Shown here piece after piece: positions 1 to 8,238 of a stretch of DNA of 64,000 nt. The stretch's first letter is position 1. Each line of letters begins with the position of its first letter. The DNA lies in NCBI GenBank assembly GCA_900316055.1, contig ONBK01000014.1, forward strand, positions 87,881-151,880, given 5' to 3'. The DNA comes from an uncultured Bacteroidales bacterium (GTDB lineage: Bacteria; Bacteroidota; Bacteroidia; Bacteroidales; P3). The notes under the pieces are model-generated. The model was not told where the DNA came from. It saw only the letters and a list, made by a program, of their open reading frames with translations, and did no database searches. A program made the position numbers and the translations under genes.

Positions 1-978
1 CGTCAGCTTCTACAATACCAGCCCAAGAAGGTCATCATGGTCGATCAGGCAGAAAGTCCCATGTATGACCTGCAGTTCGAACTGAAGAACACCTACAAGG
101 ACCATCTGGAGCGCATGGAGTTCATCATCGCCAATGTCAAGGACAAGGCCCGCATGGAGGAGGTCTTCGAGACCTTCCGCCCCAACCTCGTCTATCACGC
201 TGCAGCCTACAAGCATGTGCCTTTCATGGAGGAGAACCCCTACGAAGCCGTCTATATCAATGTCTTCGGAACCCGCAATGTGGCCGATCTCGCCATCAAG
301 TACGGTGTGCAGAAGTTCGTCATGATTTCCACCGACAAGGCTGTGAACCCCACCAACGTGATGGGTGCCACCAAGCGTATGGCCGAGATTTATATCCAGA
401 GCCGCTCCACCGACCAGACCCATTTCGTTACCACCCGTTTCGGTAATGTGCTTGGTTCCAACGGTTCTGTTATCCCGCTCTTCAAGAAACAGCTTGCCGC
501 TGGTGGTCCCCTCACGGTGACGCACAAGGACATCATCCGCTTCTTCATGACCATCCCCGAGGCCTGCAACCTGGTGCTCGAGGCGGGCGCTATGGGCGAA
601 GGGGGCGACATCTTCGTCTTCGACATGGGCAAGCCCGTCAAGATTTACGATATGGCCCTCAAGATGATTCAGCTCTCCGGCCGCCACGATATCGAAATCA
701 AGGAGATTGGCCTCCGTCCGGGAGAAAAGCTCTACGAGGAGCTGCTGGCCACCAAGGAGAACACCATCCCCACCTACCATCCCAAGATTATGCGCGCCCA
801 GGTGCGCAAGTACCCCCTCGAGGCCATCGACCGCGAGTACAACGAGCTGTGGGAGGTCCTCGAAGGCATGGACGACATGAAGATTGTGGGCAAGATGAAA
901 TCCATCGTGCCGGAGTTTCTCTCCAATAACTCAATCTACTGTAAATTAGATACTTCTACCCCCCCCTCAGCGCGCTGA
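1..978 (+). CDS. FlaA1/CapD-type nucleotide-sugar 4,6-dehydratase, C-terminal part (5' truncated by window edge)
   Basis: The frame is open from base 1 (RQLLQYQPKKVIMVDQ...), so the true start lies upstream; an internal ATG at 37 is not needed. About 325 residues of the extended SDR domain are visible. The STDKAVNPTNVMGATK stretch carries the altered catalytic triad of the membrane-bound WbpM/FlaA1 group, with Met in place of the usual Tyr (MxxxK). Family members remove water from UDP-GlcNAc-like sugars for capsule, O-antigen or glycan synthesis; the missing N-terminus would hold the membrane helices and first Rossmann part. The C-terminal motif LRPGEKLYEELL is typical. The sugar product cannot be told from this part. 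The next gene on the same strand starts 25 bases on. Confidence 0.9.
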   Translation, partial: RQLLQYQPKKVIMVDQAESPMYDLQFELKNTYKDHLERMEFIIANVKDKARMEEVFETFRPNLVYHAAAYKHVPFMEENPYEAVYINVFGTRNVADLAIKYGVQKFVMISTDKAVNPTNVMGATKRMAEIYIQSRSTDQTHFVTTRFGNVLGSNGSVIPLFKKQLAAGGPLTVTHKDIIRFFMTIPEACNLVLEAGAMGEGGDIFVFDMGKPVKIYDMALKMIQLSGRHDIEIKEIGLRPGEKLYEELLATKENTIPTYHPKIMRAQVRKYPLEAIDREYNELWEVLEGMDDMKIVGKMKSIVPEFLSNNSIYCKLDTSTPPSAR

Positions 979-1003
979 GTAACTGATTGTTAGACCTCTA
1001 TCC

Positions 1004-2836
1004 ATGAAGTTCTCCACCCTCTTCTCCTGCATTCCTTTGAGGTTGCGGTTCCTTGGCAGCCTCTTCCTGATGCTGGTGCTGCTCTTTGTGGCACAGAAGG
1101 TGGTTTTTCTGATTTATAACGGCTCTATGGCCGAGGGAGCGCCCTTCTTTACCTGTGTGGCGGCTCTCTGGCACGGGTTGCGGCTCGATATCGCCACCGC
1201 CTGTTATCTGTTGGTGGTGCCTGTCCTCGTGACCTTGCTCAGCCTTTTCGTCCGCATCCCCCTGCGGCGGGTGCTGGTGCCCTATTACGTGCTTATCTGT
1301 CTGGTCTTCACGCTGGCTTTCGCCGTCGATATGGTGCTCTACAGCTATTGGGGCGCCAAGCCCGATGCCAACGACCTCATCTATGCCGCACAGCCCAAGG
1401 AGATGCTGGCCGGCCTGCCGGTATGGTTCACCATTGTGGGATTCATCGTCGTGGGACTCCTCGTCTGGGGCTGTGTGATGCTCCTCCGCTGGGTCACCCC
1501 TAAGACTATAGCCCCCTTGCAGGCGAAGCCCTCATTCTGCATTCTGCATTCTACATTCTACATTCTCCTCTCTGCCTTGCTCTTCCTCGGTATGCGCGGA
1601 GGCCTCTCCGAATCCACCGCCAATCCCTCCTACGCCTACTATTCCAGCTACTCCTTCTGCAACCATGCGGCCCTCAATCCCACTTTCAATATGTTCCACT
1701 CCCTCTTCAAGATGCAGGACCTCGGCAAGGAGTTCGACAGTATGCCCGAGGAGGAGGTGGATGCCCAGCTGGGCGATATCTTCGAGCCCGATGCCACTCT
1801 TGCCGACACCGTGCTGCGCATCGAGCGTCCCAATGTCCTGCTGGTCATCTGGGAAGGTGGCGGCAACGGCATGGTGGGCGATAGCGTCGTGGCCCCCAAT
1901 CTGCAACGATTAAGAAAAGAGGGTCTCTATTTCTCCCACGCCTATGCCAACAACTATCGCACCGATCGAGGTCTTGTCTCCATCCTCAGCGGCTGGCTGG
2001 GGTTGCCTACGGCCACGCTGATGAAACGCCCCGACCTCTGCCGTCATCTGCCCTCCATCGCCTCGTCGCTTAAAGCGGAGGGCTACGCCACCTCGATGAC
2101 CTTCGGGGGCGACATTGACTACACCAATATGCGCATGTACTTCCTGGAGACGGGATTCACCCAAGCCAATGGTGGCGAGACCTTCCCCAAGGAGCTCTAT
2201 TCCAGTGCCTGGGGAGTGCCCGATGAGTATACGCTCACCTCTGGTCTCATTCCTTCGCATAGGCCTTTCTTCTCTGCCATCCTCACCCTCAGCAGCCATG
2301 AGCCTTGGGAGGTCGACTATCATCGTCTTGCTGACGAGCGGCAGAACGCTTTCGCCTATACCGACTCCTGCCTTGGGATCTTCGTCGACAACCTGAAAGC
2401 CTTGCCGTTGTGGGACAGCCTGCTGGTCATCGTCGTTCCCGACCACGGGGCGGTCTTCCTCGAGGGACAGTCGTCGGCCGACGTGCGGGTCTCCGAGATA
2501 CCCATCCTCTGGCTCGGGGGCGCATTGGCAAAGACTGGCGAGTTCGATGGTATCGTGAACCAGAGCGACATCGCGGCGACCCTCTTGGCGCAGATGCACC
2601 TCGACATCACGCCCTTCGTCTTCAGCCGTAATGTCTTCGGAACGAAATTCTCGCAACGGAAACCCTTCGCCACGCATGCCGTGAAGAACCGCCTCAACTA
2701 CATCACCCCCTCCGGTACTGCCTCCTACGACTGTGTCAGCCGCACCCTCGATCCCTCCGACCCCGCCTCGCAACACTTCCTCGAAGCCCTCCTCCAGCGC
2801 CTCTACAAGACCAGCGCCTCCCTCTCATCAAGGTAG
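1004..2836 (+). CDS. LTA synthase-like membrane phosphotransferase (alkaline phosphatase superfamily)
   Basis: A 610-residue protein with about four or five hydrophobic segments in the first 210 residues and a sulfatase-type extracytoplasmic domain from about 275. Metal and catalytic features of LtaS/MdoB-type enzymes are visible: Glu in VLLVIWEGGG near 284, the presumed nucleophile Thr in NNYRTDRG near 319, and VVPDHG near 478. Such enzymes move phosphoglycerol or phosphoethanolamine groups from phospholipid to envelope glycans; the substrate here is unknown. A five-copy heptamer repeat at 1533-1566 adds the in-frame peptide FCILHSTFYIL between the membrane part and the catalytic part. ATG at 1004 is the first start after the upstream stop. 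Confidence 0.85.
   Translation: MKFSTLFSCIPLRLRFLGSLFLMLVLLFVAQKVVFLIYNGSMAEGAPFFTCVAALWHGLRLDIATACYLLVVPVLVTLLSLFVRIPLRRVLVPYYVLICLVFTLAFAVDMVLYSYWGAKPDANDLIYAAQPKEMLAGLPVWFTIVGFIVVGLLVWGCVMLLRWVTPKTIAPLQAKPSFCILHSTFYILLSALLFLGMRGGLSESTANPSYAYYSSYSFCNHAALNPTFNMFHSLFKMQDLGKEFDSMPEEEVDAQLGDIFEPDATLADTVLRIERPNVLLVIWEGGGNGMVGDSVVAPNLQRLRKEGLYFSHAYANNYRTDRGLVSILSGWLGLPTATLMKRPDLCRHLPSIASSLKAEGYATSMTFGGDIDYTNMRMYFLETGFTQANGGETFPKELYSSAWGVPDEYTLTSGLIPSHRPFFSAILTLSSHEPWEVDYHRLADERQNAFAYTDSCLGIFVDNLKALPLWDSLLVIVVPDHGAVFLEGQSSADVRVSEIPILWLGGALAKTGEFDGIVNQSDIAATLLAQMHLDITPFVFSRNVFGTKFSQRKPFATHAVKNRLNYITPSGTASYDCVSRTLDPSDPASQHFLEALLQRLYKTSASLSSR
1533..1566. repeat. heptamer tandem repeat inside the LTA-synthase-like gene
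   Basis: Units CATTCTG x2, CATTCTA x2 and a final CATTCT. The array is in the linker after the last membrane segment and keeps the frame open. It belongs to the set of short tandem repeats spread over this window. Confidence 0.9.
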
Positions 2837-2902
2837 GGGCATTGAAAGGCAGGCACAATTTTTTCGTCGAATCAGCGTTATAAAAAAAAGAATTATCACA
2901 AT

Positions 2903-3409
2903 ATGAAACCTATCGTCAGCATCATCATGGGCTCTACCTCCGACCTGCCGGTCATGGAGAAAGCCTGTCAGTTCTTTGAGGAGATGGAGATTCCCTTCGA
3001 GGTCAACGCCCTCTCCGCCCACCGCACGCCTGCCGAGGTGAGCGACTTCGCCCGCAACGCACAGGGACGTGGCATCAAGGTGATTATCGCCGGTGCCGGT
3101 ATGGCTGCCGCCCTGCCGGGCGTCATCGCTGCAGAGACGCCGCTGCCCGTCATCGGGGTGCCCATCAAGGGTTCCTGTCTCGAGGGGCTCGACGCCACCT
3201 TCGCCATCATGCAGATGCCTCCGGGAATTCCCGTGGCCACCGTGGCCATCAACGGCGCCCAGAATGCCGCTATCCTGGCCATGCAGATGATGGCCCTCGG
3301 TGACGATGCCCTGATGCAGAAGCTCGTCGCCTACAAGGCCGGCCTCAAGAAGAAAATCGTCAAAGCCAACGAAGAGCTGGCCCAGCTGCAGTACAAGTTT
3401 AAATGCTAA
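2903..3409 (+). CDS. purE: N5-carboxyaminoimidazole ribonucleotide mutase (PurE class I)
   Basis: 168 residues, usual length for class I PurE. It converts N5-CAIR to CAIR in de novo purine synthesis. Visible family motifs are the N-terminal IIMGSTSDLPVM phosphate-binding loop, ALSAHRTP with the catalytic His, IIAGAGMAAALPGV, and GVPIKGSCLEGLDATFAI. The ATG at 2903 follows an A-rich stretch. No purK is seen next to it. It is 66 bases from the preceding gene and 41 from the next, so co-transcription with either neighbour is possible but not shown. Confidence 0.97.
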   Translation: MKPIVSIIMGSTSDLPVMEKACQFFEEMEIPFEVNALSAHRTPAEVSDFARNAQGRGIKVIIAGAGMAAALPGVIAAETPLPVIGVPIKGSCLEGLDATFAIMQMPPGIPVATVAINGAQNAAILAMQMMALGDDALMQKLVAYKAGLKKKIVKANEELAQLQYKFKC

Positions 3410-3418
3410 CCTGTACCC

Positions 3419-3446
3419 CTTAAACCTTAAACTTTAAACCTTAAAC
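3419..3446. repeat. heptamer tandem repeat, purE downstream gap
   Basis: Four units CTTAAAC, CTTAAAC, TTTAAAC, CTTAAAC fill most of the short gap up to the next ATG at 3451. They occupy the place of a ribosome binding site and none is visible. Confidence 0.85.
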
Positions 3447-3450
3447 CGTA

Positions 3451-4479
3451 ATGATTACCATAGGAATCACGGGGACGTTGGGGGCCGGGAAGGGCACCAT
3501 CGTCGATTATCTGGTGCAGAACAAAGGGTTCGTGCACTATTCCGTGCGCGCTTTCCTCATCGAGGAAATCAAGCGCCGCGGGATGGAGGTGAACCGCGAC
3601 AGCATGACGCTGGTGGGCAACGACCTCCGTGCACAGCATACGCCGTCGTGGATTGTCGAGCAGCTCTACGAGAAGGCTGCCGCTTCGGGCTGCAACTGCA
3701 TCATCGAGAGCATACGCACCCCGGGTGAGGTCAGCGCCCTGCGCGGCAAGCCCAATTTCTACCTCTTCGCCGTGGATGCCGACCCGAAGGTGCGCTACGA
3801 GCGCGCCGTGCTACGCGGCTCGGAGACCGACCATATCGACTACGAGACTTTTATCGCCAACGAGCAGCGCGAGATGGACAACGCTGACCCCAATAAGCAG
3901 AATCTCAAATACTGCATTGAACATGCCGACTTTCGCTTCGACAATGGGGGCACCATCGAGCAACTCAACGCCCATGTGGAGGAGGTGCTGCACCAGATCA
4001 CCTATCATCGTCCCTCATGGGACGAGTATTTCATGGACCTCGCTAATGCCGCCTCCAAACGCGCCACCTGCGACCGTGGCCGTTCGGGCTGCGTCATCGT
4101 GAAAGATAAGCAGTTGCTGGTGACGGGCTATGTGGGCTCTCCCAGCGGCCTTCCACATTGCGACGAGGTGGGCCACCTCTTCCGTCAGACCATCGATGCC
4201 GACGGACATATCTCCACCCACTGTGTCCGCACCGTACATGCCGAACAGAACGCCATCTGTCAGGCTGCCCGTCGCGGCATCGCCCTCGACGGCGCCACGC
4301 TCTACTGCCGCATGACTCCCTGCCGCACCTGTGCCATGCTCATCATTAACTGCGGCATCAAACGCGTGGTCTGCGAGCGCAAATACCACGCCGGTGCCGA
4401 GAGCGAGGAACTGTTCCGCCAGGCCGGCATCCAGCTCGAGTTCTTCCACGACGAGGTGCAGCAGTACGCGAACCAGTAA
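3451..4479 (+). CDS. P-loop nucleotide kinase domain fused to dCMP/CMP deaminase domain
   Basis: 342 residues with two domains. Residues 1-180 form a P-loop kinase-like domain with a Walker A GTLGAGKGT at about 7-15, resembling adenylate or dephospho-CoA kinases. Residues 185-342 form a zinc-dependent deoxycytidylate deaminase with HAEQNAI near 263 (zinc His and catalytic Glu) and PCRTCAMLI near 289 (two zinc Cys). The deaminase would convert dCMP to dUMP for thymidylate synthesis. What the kinase-like half phosphorylates is unknown; it may bind an allosteric nucleotide. The gene lies 41 bases behind purE, which fits a nucleotide-metabolism group. Confidence 0.88.
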   Translation: MITIGITGTLGAGKGTIVDYLVQNKGFVHYSVRAFLIEEIKRRGMEVNRDSMTLVGNDLRAQHTPSWIVEQLYEKAAASGCNCIIESIRTPGEVSALRGKPNFYLFAVDADPKVRYERAVLRGSETDHIDYETFIANEQREMDNADPNKQNLKYCIEHADFRFDNGGTIEQLNAHVEEVLHQITYHRPSWDEYFMDLANAASKRATCDRGRSGCVIVKDKQLLVTGYVGSPSGLPHCDEVGHLFRQTIDADGHISTHCVRTVHAEQNAICQAARRGIALDGATLYCRMTPCRTCAMLIINCGIKRVVCERKYHAGAESEELFRQAGIQLEFFHDEVQQYANQ

Positions 4480-4489
4480 TAAAACTGGA

Positions 4490-5470
4490 ATGAGACGTTT
4501 CCTTTTGGTGGTGTTGATGGCATTGGCTCCTGTGATGGCCTATGCCACGGGGCAGGAGGGCGACGTGATGCATGTCGACGGCCAGACATGGAGTCTGTTG
4601 GGTAGGCCTGTGCATCAAGACTCCGCCCTTTATGTCGCCCTGCGTGACCATTTGCCGGATAATAAGGTTGTTTCCACCGCCAATTATGACGGTTTTGTCT
4701 GCTATTGGAGTCTGGACGGCGACTGGCTTGTGCTCGACAGTGTGACGTATGAGATTGTCAACGAAGAATCTGACATGTTTGAGGAGGATTACTTCCTTGA
4801 GAGGTCGCTACCGCAGGAGGTGATGCGTGAAGTGTTCAAGGACTATTATATCGGCAATCGGATTGTGGCCACCTGGGTCACCGACACGCTGAGGGTGGTA
4901 CAGGGAGAGATGCTATTCTATGTACACATGGGGTGGAACAGGCACTGCGAGAGGGAGATGTTCATTGAGGTGGAGAAAGGGCATGTTGCCAATCGCGAAC
5001 TCTACAACAACCGCGTGGTTGTCGACGGCTTTGATATTGAAAGATGTACACCTGAGCAATGGAGTGCCTTTAAGAATGGTTTTCTGCCGGTTCTTCGCAA
5101 GCATTTTGAGTCGGACTCGACGGAGAAGGTCTATTTCGAAGTTGGGCGTTGCATGGTGGACTCGTTGGGGAATCTGCTTGATGCAGAGTTGATAACGCAA
5201 TACAAAGGCAAGTGGGAGGAATTTAGCAATTTGTTTTATGAATTGCGCTGGCACAAGGAGGATTACACGGAATTGGAACTTGGGAGGATGCAAGACAGTT
5301 TGGACTTGCTGAGACGGGAGATGAGGATGGATGAATTTCCAGAATTGACGCAAGAGTTCAAGCGTTACCTGATGAGTATTAAGCCGTGGAAGGTGTTGTA
5401 TATTAATGGTAAGTATTTCACGACTCTTCAGCATTATGGTATTCCTTTCTCCCTGAAGAAGGAAGAGTGA
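4490..5470 (+). CDS. secreted protein of unknown function
   Basis: 326 residues starting MRRFLLVVLMALAPVMAYA, a clear Sec signal peptide, with cleavage likely after about residue 19-21. No known domain is recognised. The mature part is rich in acidic and aromatic residues and ends KPWKVLYINGKYFTTLQHYG. ATG at 4490 is chosen because it starts the signal peptide; the frame is open further upstream but only over the end of the deaminase gene. It is 10 bases behind that gene and converges with the next gene, their stop codons almost touching at 5470/5472. Confidence 0.75.
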   Translation: MRRFLLVVLMALAPVMAYATGQEGDVMHVDGQTWSLLGRPVHQDSALYVALRDHLPDNKVVSTANYDGFVCYWSLDGDWLVLDSVTYEIVNEESDMFEEDYFLERSLPQEVMREVFKDYYIGNRIVATWVTDTLRVVQGEMLFYVHMGWNRHCEREMFIEVEKGHVANRELYNNRVVVDGFDIERCTPEQWSAFKNGFLPVLRKHFESDSTEKVYFEVGRCMVDSLGNLLDAELITQYKGKWEEFSNLFYELRWHKEDYTELELGRMQDSLDLLRREMRMDEFPELTQEFKRYLMSIKPWKVLYINGKYFTTLQHYGIPFSLKKEE

Positions 5471-5471
5471 T

Positions 5472-7835
5472 TCATAATTTCTTGAACAGCGGCGAGCGGG
5501 AGAGGTCGGTGGGGTTGGTTCCCGGGACTCCTTCGGGGACGGGCATGCCGAGTTCCTTAAAGTGTTTTATCCAATATTCGGGTAGATTGCCCTCTTTGTC
5601 GCGCCAATTCATGGGCTTGGATTCAAAGAGGTCGTCGAAGGCTGCCTGGATGAGTTCGGAGCAGTAGTAGGCGTCGTTGTCGGGCAGGAAGGCGCTGTCG
5701 TAGGGCTTCCCGATGAGGCTATTGGCATGGGCGATGACGGCGGCGGTGTCGAAGGGTACGGTGAGGCGGTAGACGTGGTAACCGAAATAACGGGTTTCGT
5801 TTCTGTTTTTAAAGGCATTAAACGATTGTTTGCTCACCCCTTCCTTAGGCGTGGCCTCGATGACCCACACCTTTCCGGTGCTGTCGCGTTCCACCAAGGC
5901 CACGTGGGTGTACTGGCCTGTGCTGGCGTTGATGGCTTTCGACATATCCGACCAGTTGTCTCGCAGGAATATCAGGTCACCGCTTTGGAGGGTGTCTTTC
6001 TCGTGCAGGGTGCTGTTGTCGAGATAGTTCCTGTGCATCATACTGTCGGGCATGGCCTCGCGCAGGGCTTGCCACAGGGTGGGTTGGTAGGTGAGGAATT
6101 CGGCTCCACGCCAGCGCACTGTCATCGGCAGCATCCAAGGGAAGTGAGTGCTGAAGCCGAGGTCAAGATTGGAGGAGGTGTTGCCCCAGGCTGTGAGAGT
6201 GTCGCCCTCTTGGTTGACGAGGGTGATGTAGTAGCCGTGCTTGTTGCTGCCGAACACATCGCGTTCGTAATAGACTTTATGAATGTCCAGCGTCGTGTCA
6301 GTCAAGCCGAAGTCCTGCGGGGTAGGGTAGAGGCTGTAGCGTTCGCCGAGGGTCAGCAGGGCTTGTTCGATGGACGTCACTGGCAATGGACGCTTGGCGG
6401 TGTCGTAATCCAGACGTGGCGGCTCGATGAAGTGGGCGTCGTAGCTGTCTTCGTCTGCATAACGTGAAGTCTCCACCAGGACGTCTCCACGGCGGCGGTA
6501 GCCGATGGTCTCCTTGTAACGATTGTAGCCAAAGGTTTTATAGGTGGTGATTTCCAGACTTTGCAGGCCGGGTTTGACGAAAGCCGCCAATGGCTGGCGA
6601 TAGGTGTAGGGGGTGACATGGCCGGCGGTGTCGACACTGAAGGTCTTCCCCGATTCTTCTCCTCGCATCTCGCTCACTTCGGTCATGACGATGACGCGGT
6701 CGTCGCGGTCGGGGTCGGGCGTCAAGCTTGCGATGTTGAGCGGCCGCGCCACGCGGTACCAGCCCTCGGCATCGAGGAGATAGACGCTCTTGTCGTCGTA
6801 GCCCCAGAGGAGTTTGCTATGGGTGAGGGTGTGTTCGGGCTCGTCGAGAGGCCGCTTGTCGGTGAGGAGAGGGCAGAGGTCCACCACTCCGTCGGCGCCC
6901 ACGCGCATCACCCCTTCCTCGGTCCGGCAGAAGAGTCGGCTGTCGTATACTCCGATGATGTACAGCGCTTTCACTCCCATTGGCTTCCAGCGGTCGATGT
7001 CCTCCATCAGGACTACCTGTTGGTTGTCGTCCAGTGCCCACAGCATTCCAGTGATGGGGTCTACTTCGAAGGACCGTAGCGTCAGTGGTGTGCGTTTCCA
7101 TTCCGAGGCACCGGCGGTGGTATAATAGCTTTCGTTGGCTCGTCCCACAATCAGGTAATTTTTCCATGGGCGGACAAAACTCGCTCCGTTGTTGCCAGGT
7201 GTGGAATGGCGGTGCCAGGTGCGCCAGTTGTCGGAGGTGGAGTAGAAGCTCTTGTCGTGGCAGACAATCCAGCCGCTGTCGGCCGTGAGCATGTAGATTT
7301 TGTCGATGCCCGTCTTGTGGTCGAAGGCGGTGTCGCGCAGCGTGGTGAAGGTGCGTCCGCTGTCGGCGCTGAAGGTCAGGTAGCCGTCCTGCGAGCCTGT
7401 CCACATACGACCTTCCTCGCCCCGCCACACGGAATGGAACCACTCATGGCCCCGTTTGCTGACGTATTTGACGCTGTCCCACAGCAGCCCCTTCGTCGTG
7501 GTGCGTTTGAAATAGGCGCCCCACATGTTGCCCACGATAACTGCCGTGTTGCGGTCGAAGGCTGCTATATTCTCGAACCTCTCCGAATGGAATCCCCCTT
7601 CCACCCCTTCTTTCAGGGTGTGCCAGGGCGAGTGTATGTTGTCGGCGTGGAATATCTCGTTGCTCATGGTAACCATCCAGAGCGAGCCGTCGGGGGCCAC
7701 GGAAGTGTAGGTGACGAAAGGATTGCGGGTCATGGGGTTGAGCTCCGCAAGGCGGTCGTGCTGCTGGGCCTGGACTAAATTGAGAATTGAGAATTGAAAA
7801 TTGATAATCAGGCTGACGCAAATTAAAAGACGCAT
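5472..7835 (-). CDS. secreted beta-propeller protein with C-terminal YiiX/NlpC-P60-like cysteine hydrolase domain
   Basis: 787 residues. An N-terminal signal peptide is followed by about 500 residues of propeller-like repeats (SAD-rich sensor-type blades resembling Ycf48/BNR repeats). From about residue 615 comes a permuted papain-like domain of the YiiX/YebB group: LQSGDLIFL, YTHVALVE with the presumed catalytic His near 645, and YYCSELIQAAF with the presumed catalytic Cys near 723. Such domains cut amide or acyl bonds in peptidoglycan or lipids. The combination with a propeller is unusual; the propeller may position the hydrolase. A heptamer repeat (7779-7806) encodes FQFSILN inside the signal peptide. 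Confidence 0.8.
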   Translation of the reverse strand: MRLLICVSLIINFQFSILNLVQAQQHDRLAELNPMTRNPFVTYTSVAPDGSLWMVTMSNEIFHADNIHSPWHTLKEGVEGGFHSERFENIAAFDRNTAVIVGNMWGAYFKRTTTKGLLWDSVKYVSKRGHEWFHSVWRGEEGRMWTGSQDGYLTFSADSGRTFTTLRDTAFDHKTGIDKIYMLTADSGWIVCHDKSFYSTSDNWRTWHRHSTPGNNGASFVRPWKNYLIVGRANESYYTTAGASEWKRTPLTLRSFEVDPITGMLWALDDNQQVVLMEDIDRWKPMGVKALYIIGVYDSRLFCRTEEGVMRVGADGVVDLCPLLTDKRPLDEPEHTLTHSKLLWGYDDKSVYLLDAEGWYRVARPLNIASLTPDPDRDDRVIVMTEVSEMRGEESGKTFSVDTAGHVTPYTYRQPLAAFVKPGLQSLEITTYKTFGYNRYKETIGYRRRGDVLVETSRYADEDSYDAHFIEPPRLDYDTAKRPLPVTSIEQALLTLGERYSLYPTPQDFGLTDTTLDIHKVYYERDVFGSNKHGYYITLVNQEGDTLTAWGNTSSNLDLGFSTHFPWMLPMTVRWRGAEFLTYQPTLWQALREAMPDSMMHRNYLDNSTLHEKDTLQSGDLIFLRDNWSDMSKAINASTGQYTHVALVERDSTGKVWVIEATPKEGVSKQSFNAFKNRNETRYFGYHVYRLTVPFDTAAVIAHANSLIGKPYDSAFLPDNDAYYCSELIQAAFDDLFESKPMNWRDKEGNLPEYWIKHFKELGMPVPEGVPGTNPTDLSRSPLFKKL
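7779..7806. repeat. heptamer tandem repeat in a signal-peptide region
   Basis: Units ATTGAGA x2, ATTGAAA, ATTGATA on the + strand. Read on the - strand they encode the hydrophobic FQFSILN part of the signal peptide of the propeller/YiiX protein. The same peptide appears at 40475-40502 in an unrelated protein. Confidence 0.85.
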
Positions 7836-7872
7836 ACCTTCCCAACAATTATCTATCTATAAACTATCATCT

Positions 7873-7900
7873 AAAAAAGCCGTCCTTGCGGGCGGCCTTT
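7873..7900 (-). terminator. Rho-independent terminator of the ferredoxin gene
   Basis: On the - strand GCCGCCC, loop GCAA, GGACGGC and then TTTTTT. The 7-bp stem has one G-T pair. It lies 23 bases after the ferredoxin stop. Confidence 0.85.
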
Positions 7901-7922
7901 TCTACTTTGAATCTGTGAGCGA

Positions 7923-8090
7923 TTAACCCTCCTGGATAGCACCGGTGGGGCAGGCGCCAGCGCAGGTACCGCAGCTAACGCAAGCGTTCTCGTCAATCTT
8001 GTAGATGTCGCCTTCGCTGATAGCTCCGACGGGGCACTCATCGATGCAGGTGCCGCAAGCAACACAGATGTCAGTGATTTTGTAAGCCAT
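7923..8090 (-). CDS. 2[4Fe-4S] ferredoxin
   Basis: 55 residues, beginning MAYKITDICVACGTC. Two CxxCxxCxxxCP cluster motifs are present: CVACGTCIDECP and CVSCGTCAGACP, each binding one [4Fe-4S] cluster as in clostridial-type ferredoxins. It is a small cytoplasmic electron carrier and a plausible acceptor for the indolepyruvate oxidoreductase encoded at 31.4-33.7 kb, whose alpha subunit lacks its own ferredoxin domain; that link is inference. It is monocistronic, with its own promoter and terminator. Confidence 0.97.
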   Translation of the reverse strand: MAYKITDICVACGTCIDECPVGAISEGDIYKIDENACVSCGTCAGACPTGAIQEG

Positions 8091-8169
8091 TTTGGGATTA
8101 ATAATTGATCAATTTTTCCTCATTTTCGCAATCCGCTCCACAAGGAGGCGTTTCGCTCAAATGCGATTG

Positions 8170-8200
8170 CAAAGATACAACCTTTTCTCAATATGGCAAA
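8170..8200 (-). promoter_or_regulatory. housekeeping promoter of the ferredoxin gene
   Basis: TTTG-N19-TATCTTTG on the - strand (-7 element at 8170-8177, -33 element at 8197-8200), an exact match to the Bacteroidota consensus. The expected 5' UTR is about 70 bases. Confidence 0.85.
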
Positions 8201-8238
8201 ATTATTTCACCATTTTTAGTGAGGGAATTTTGTAAATA

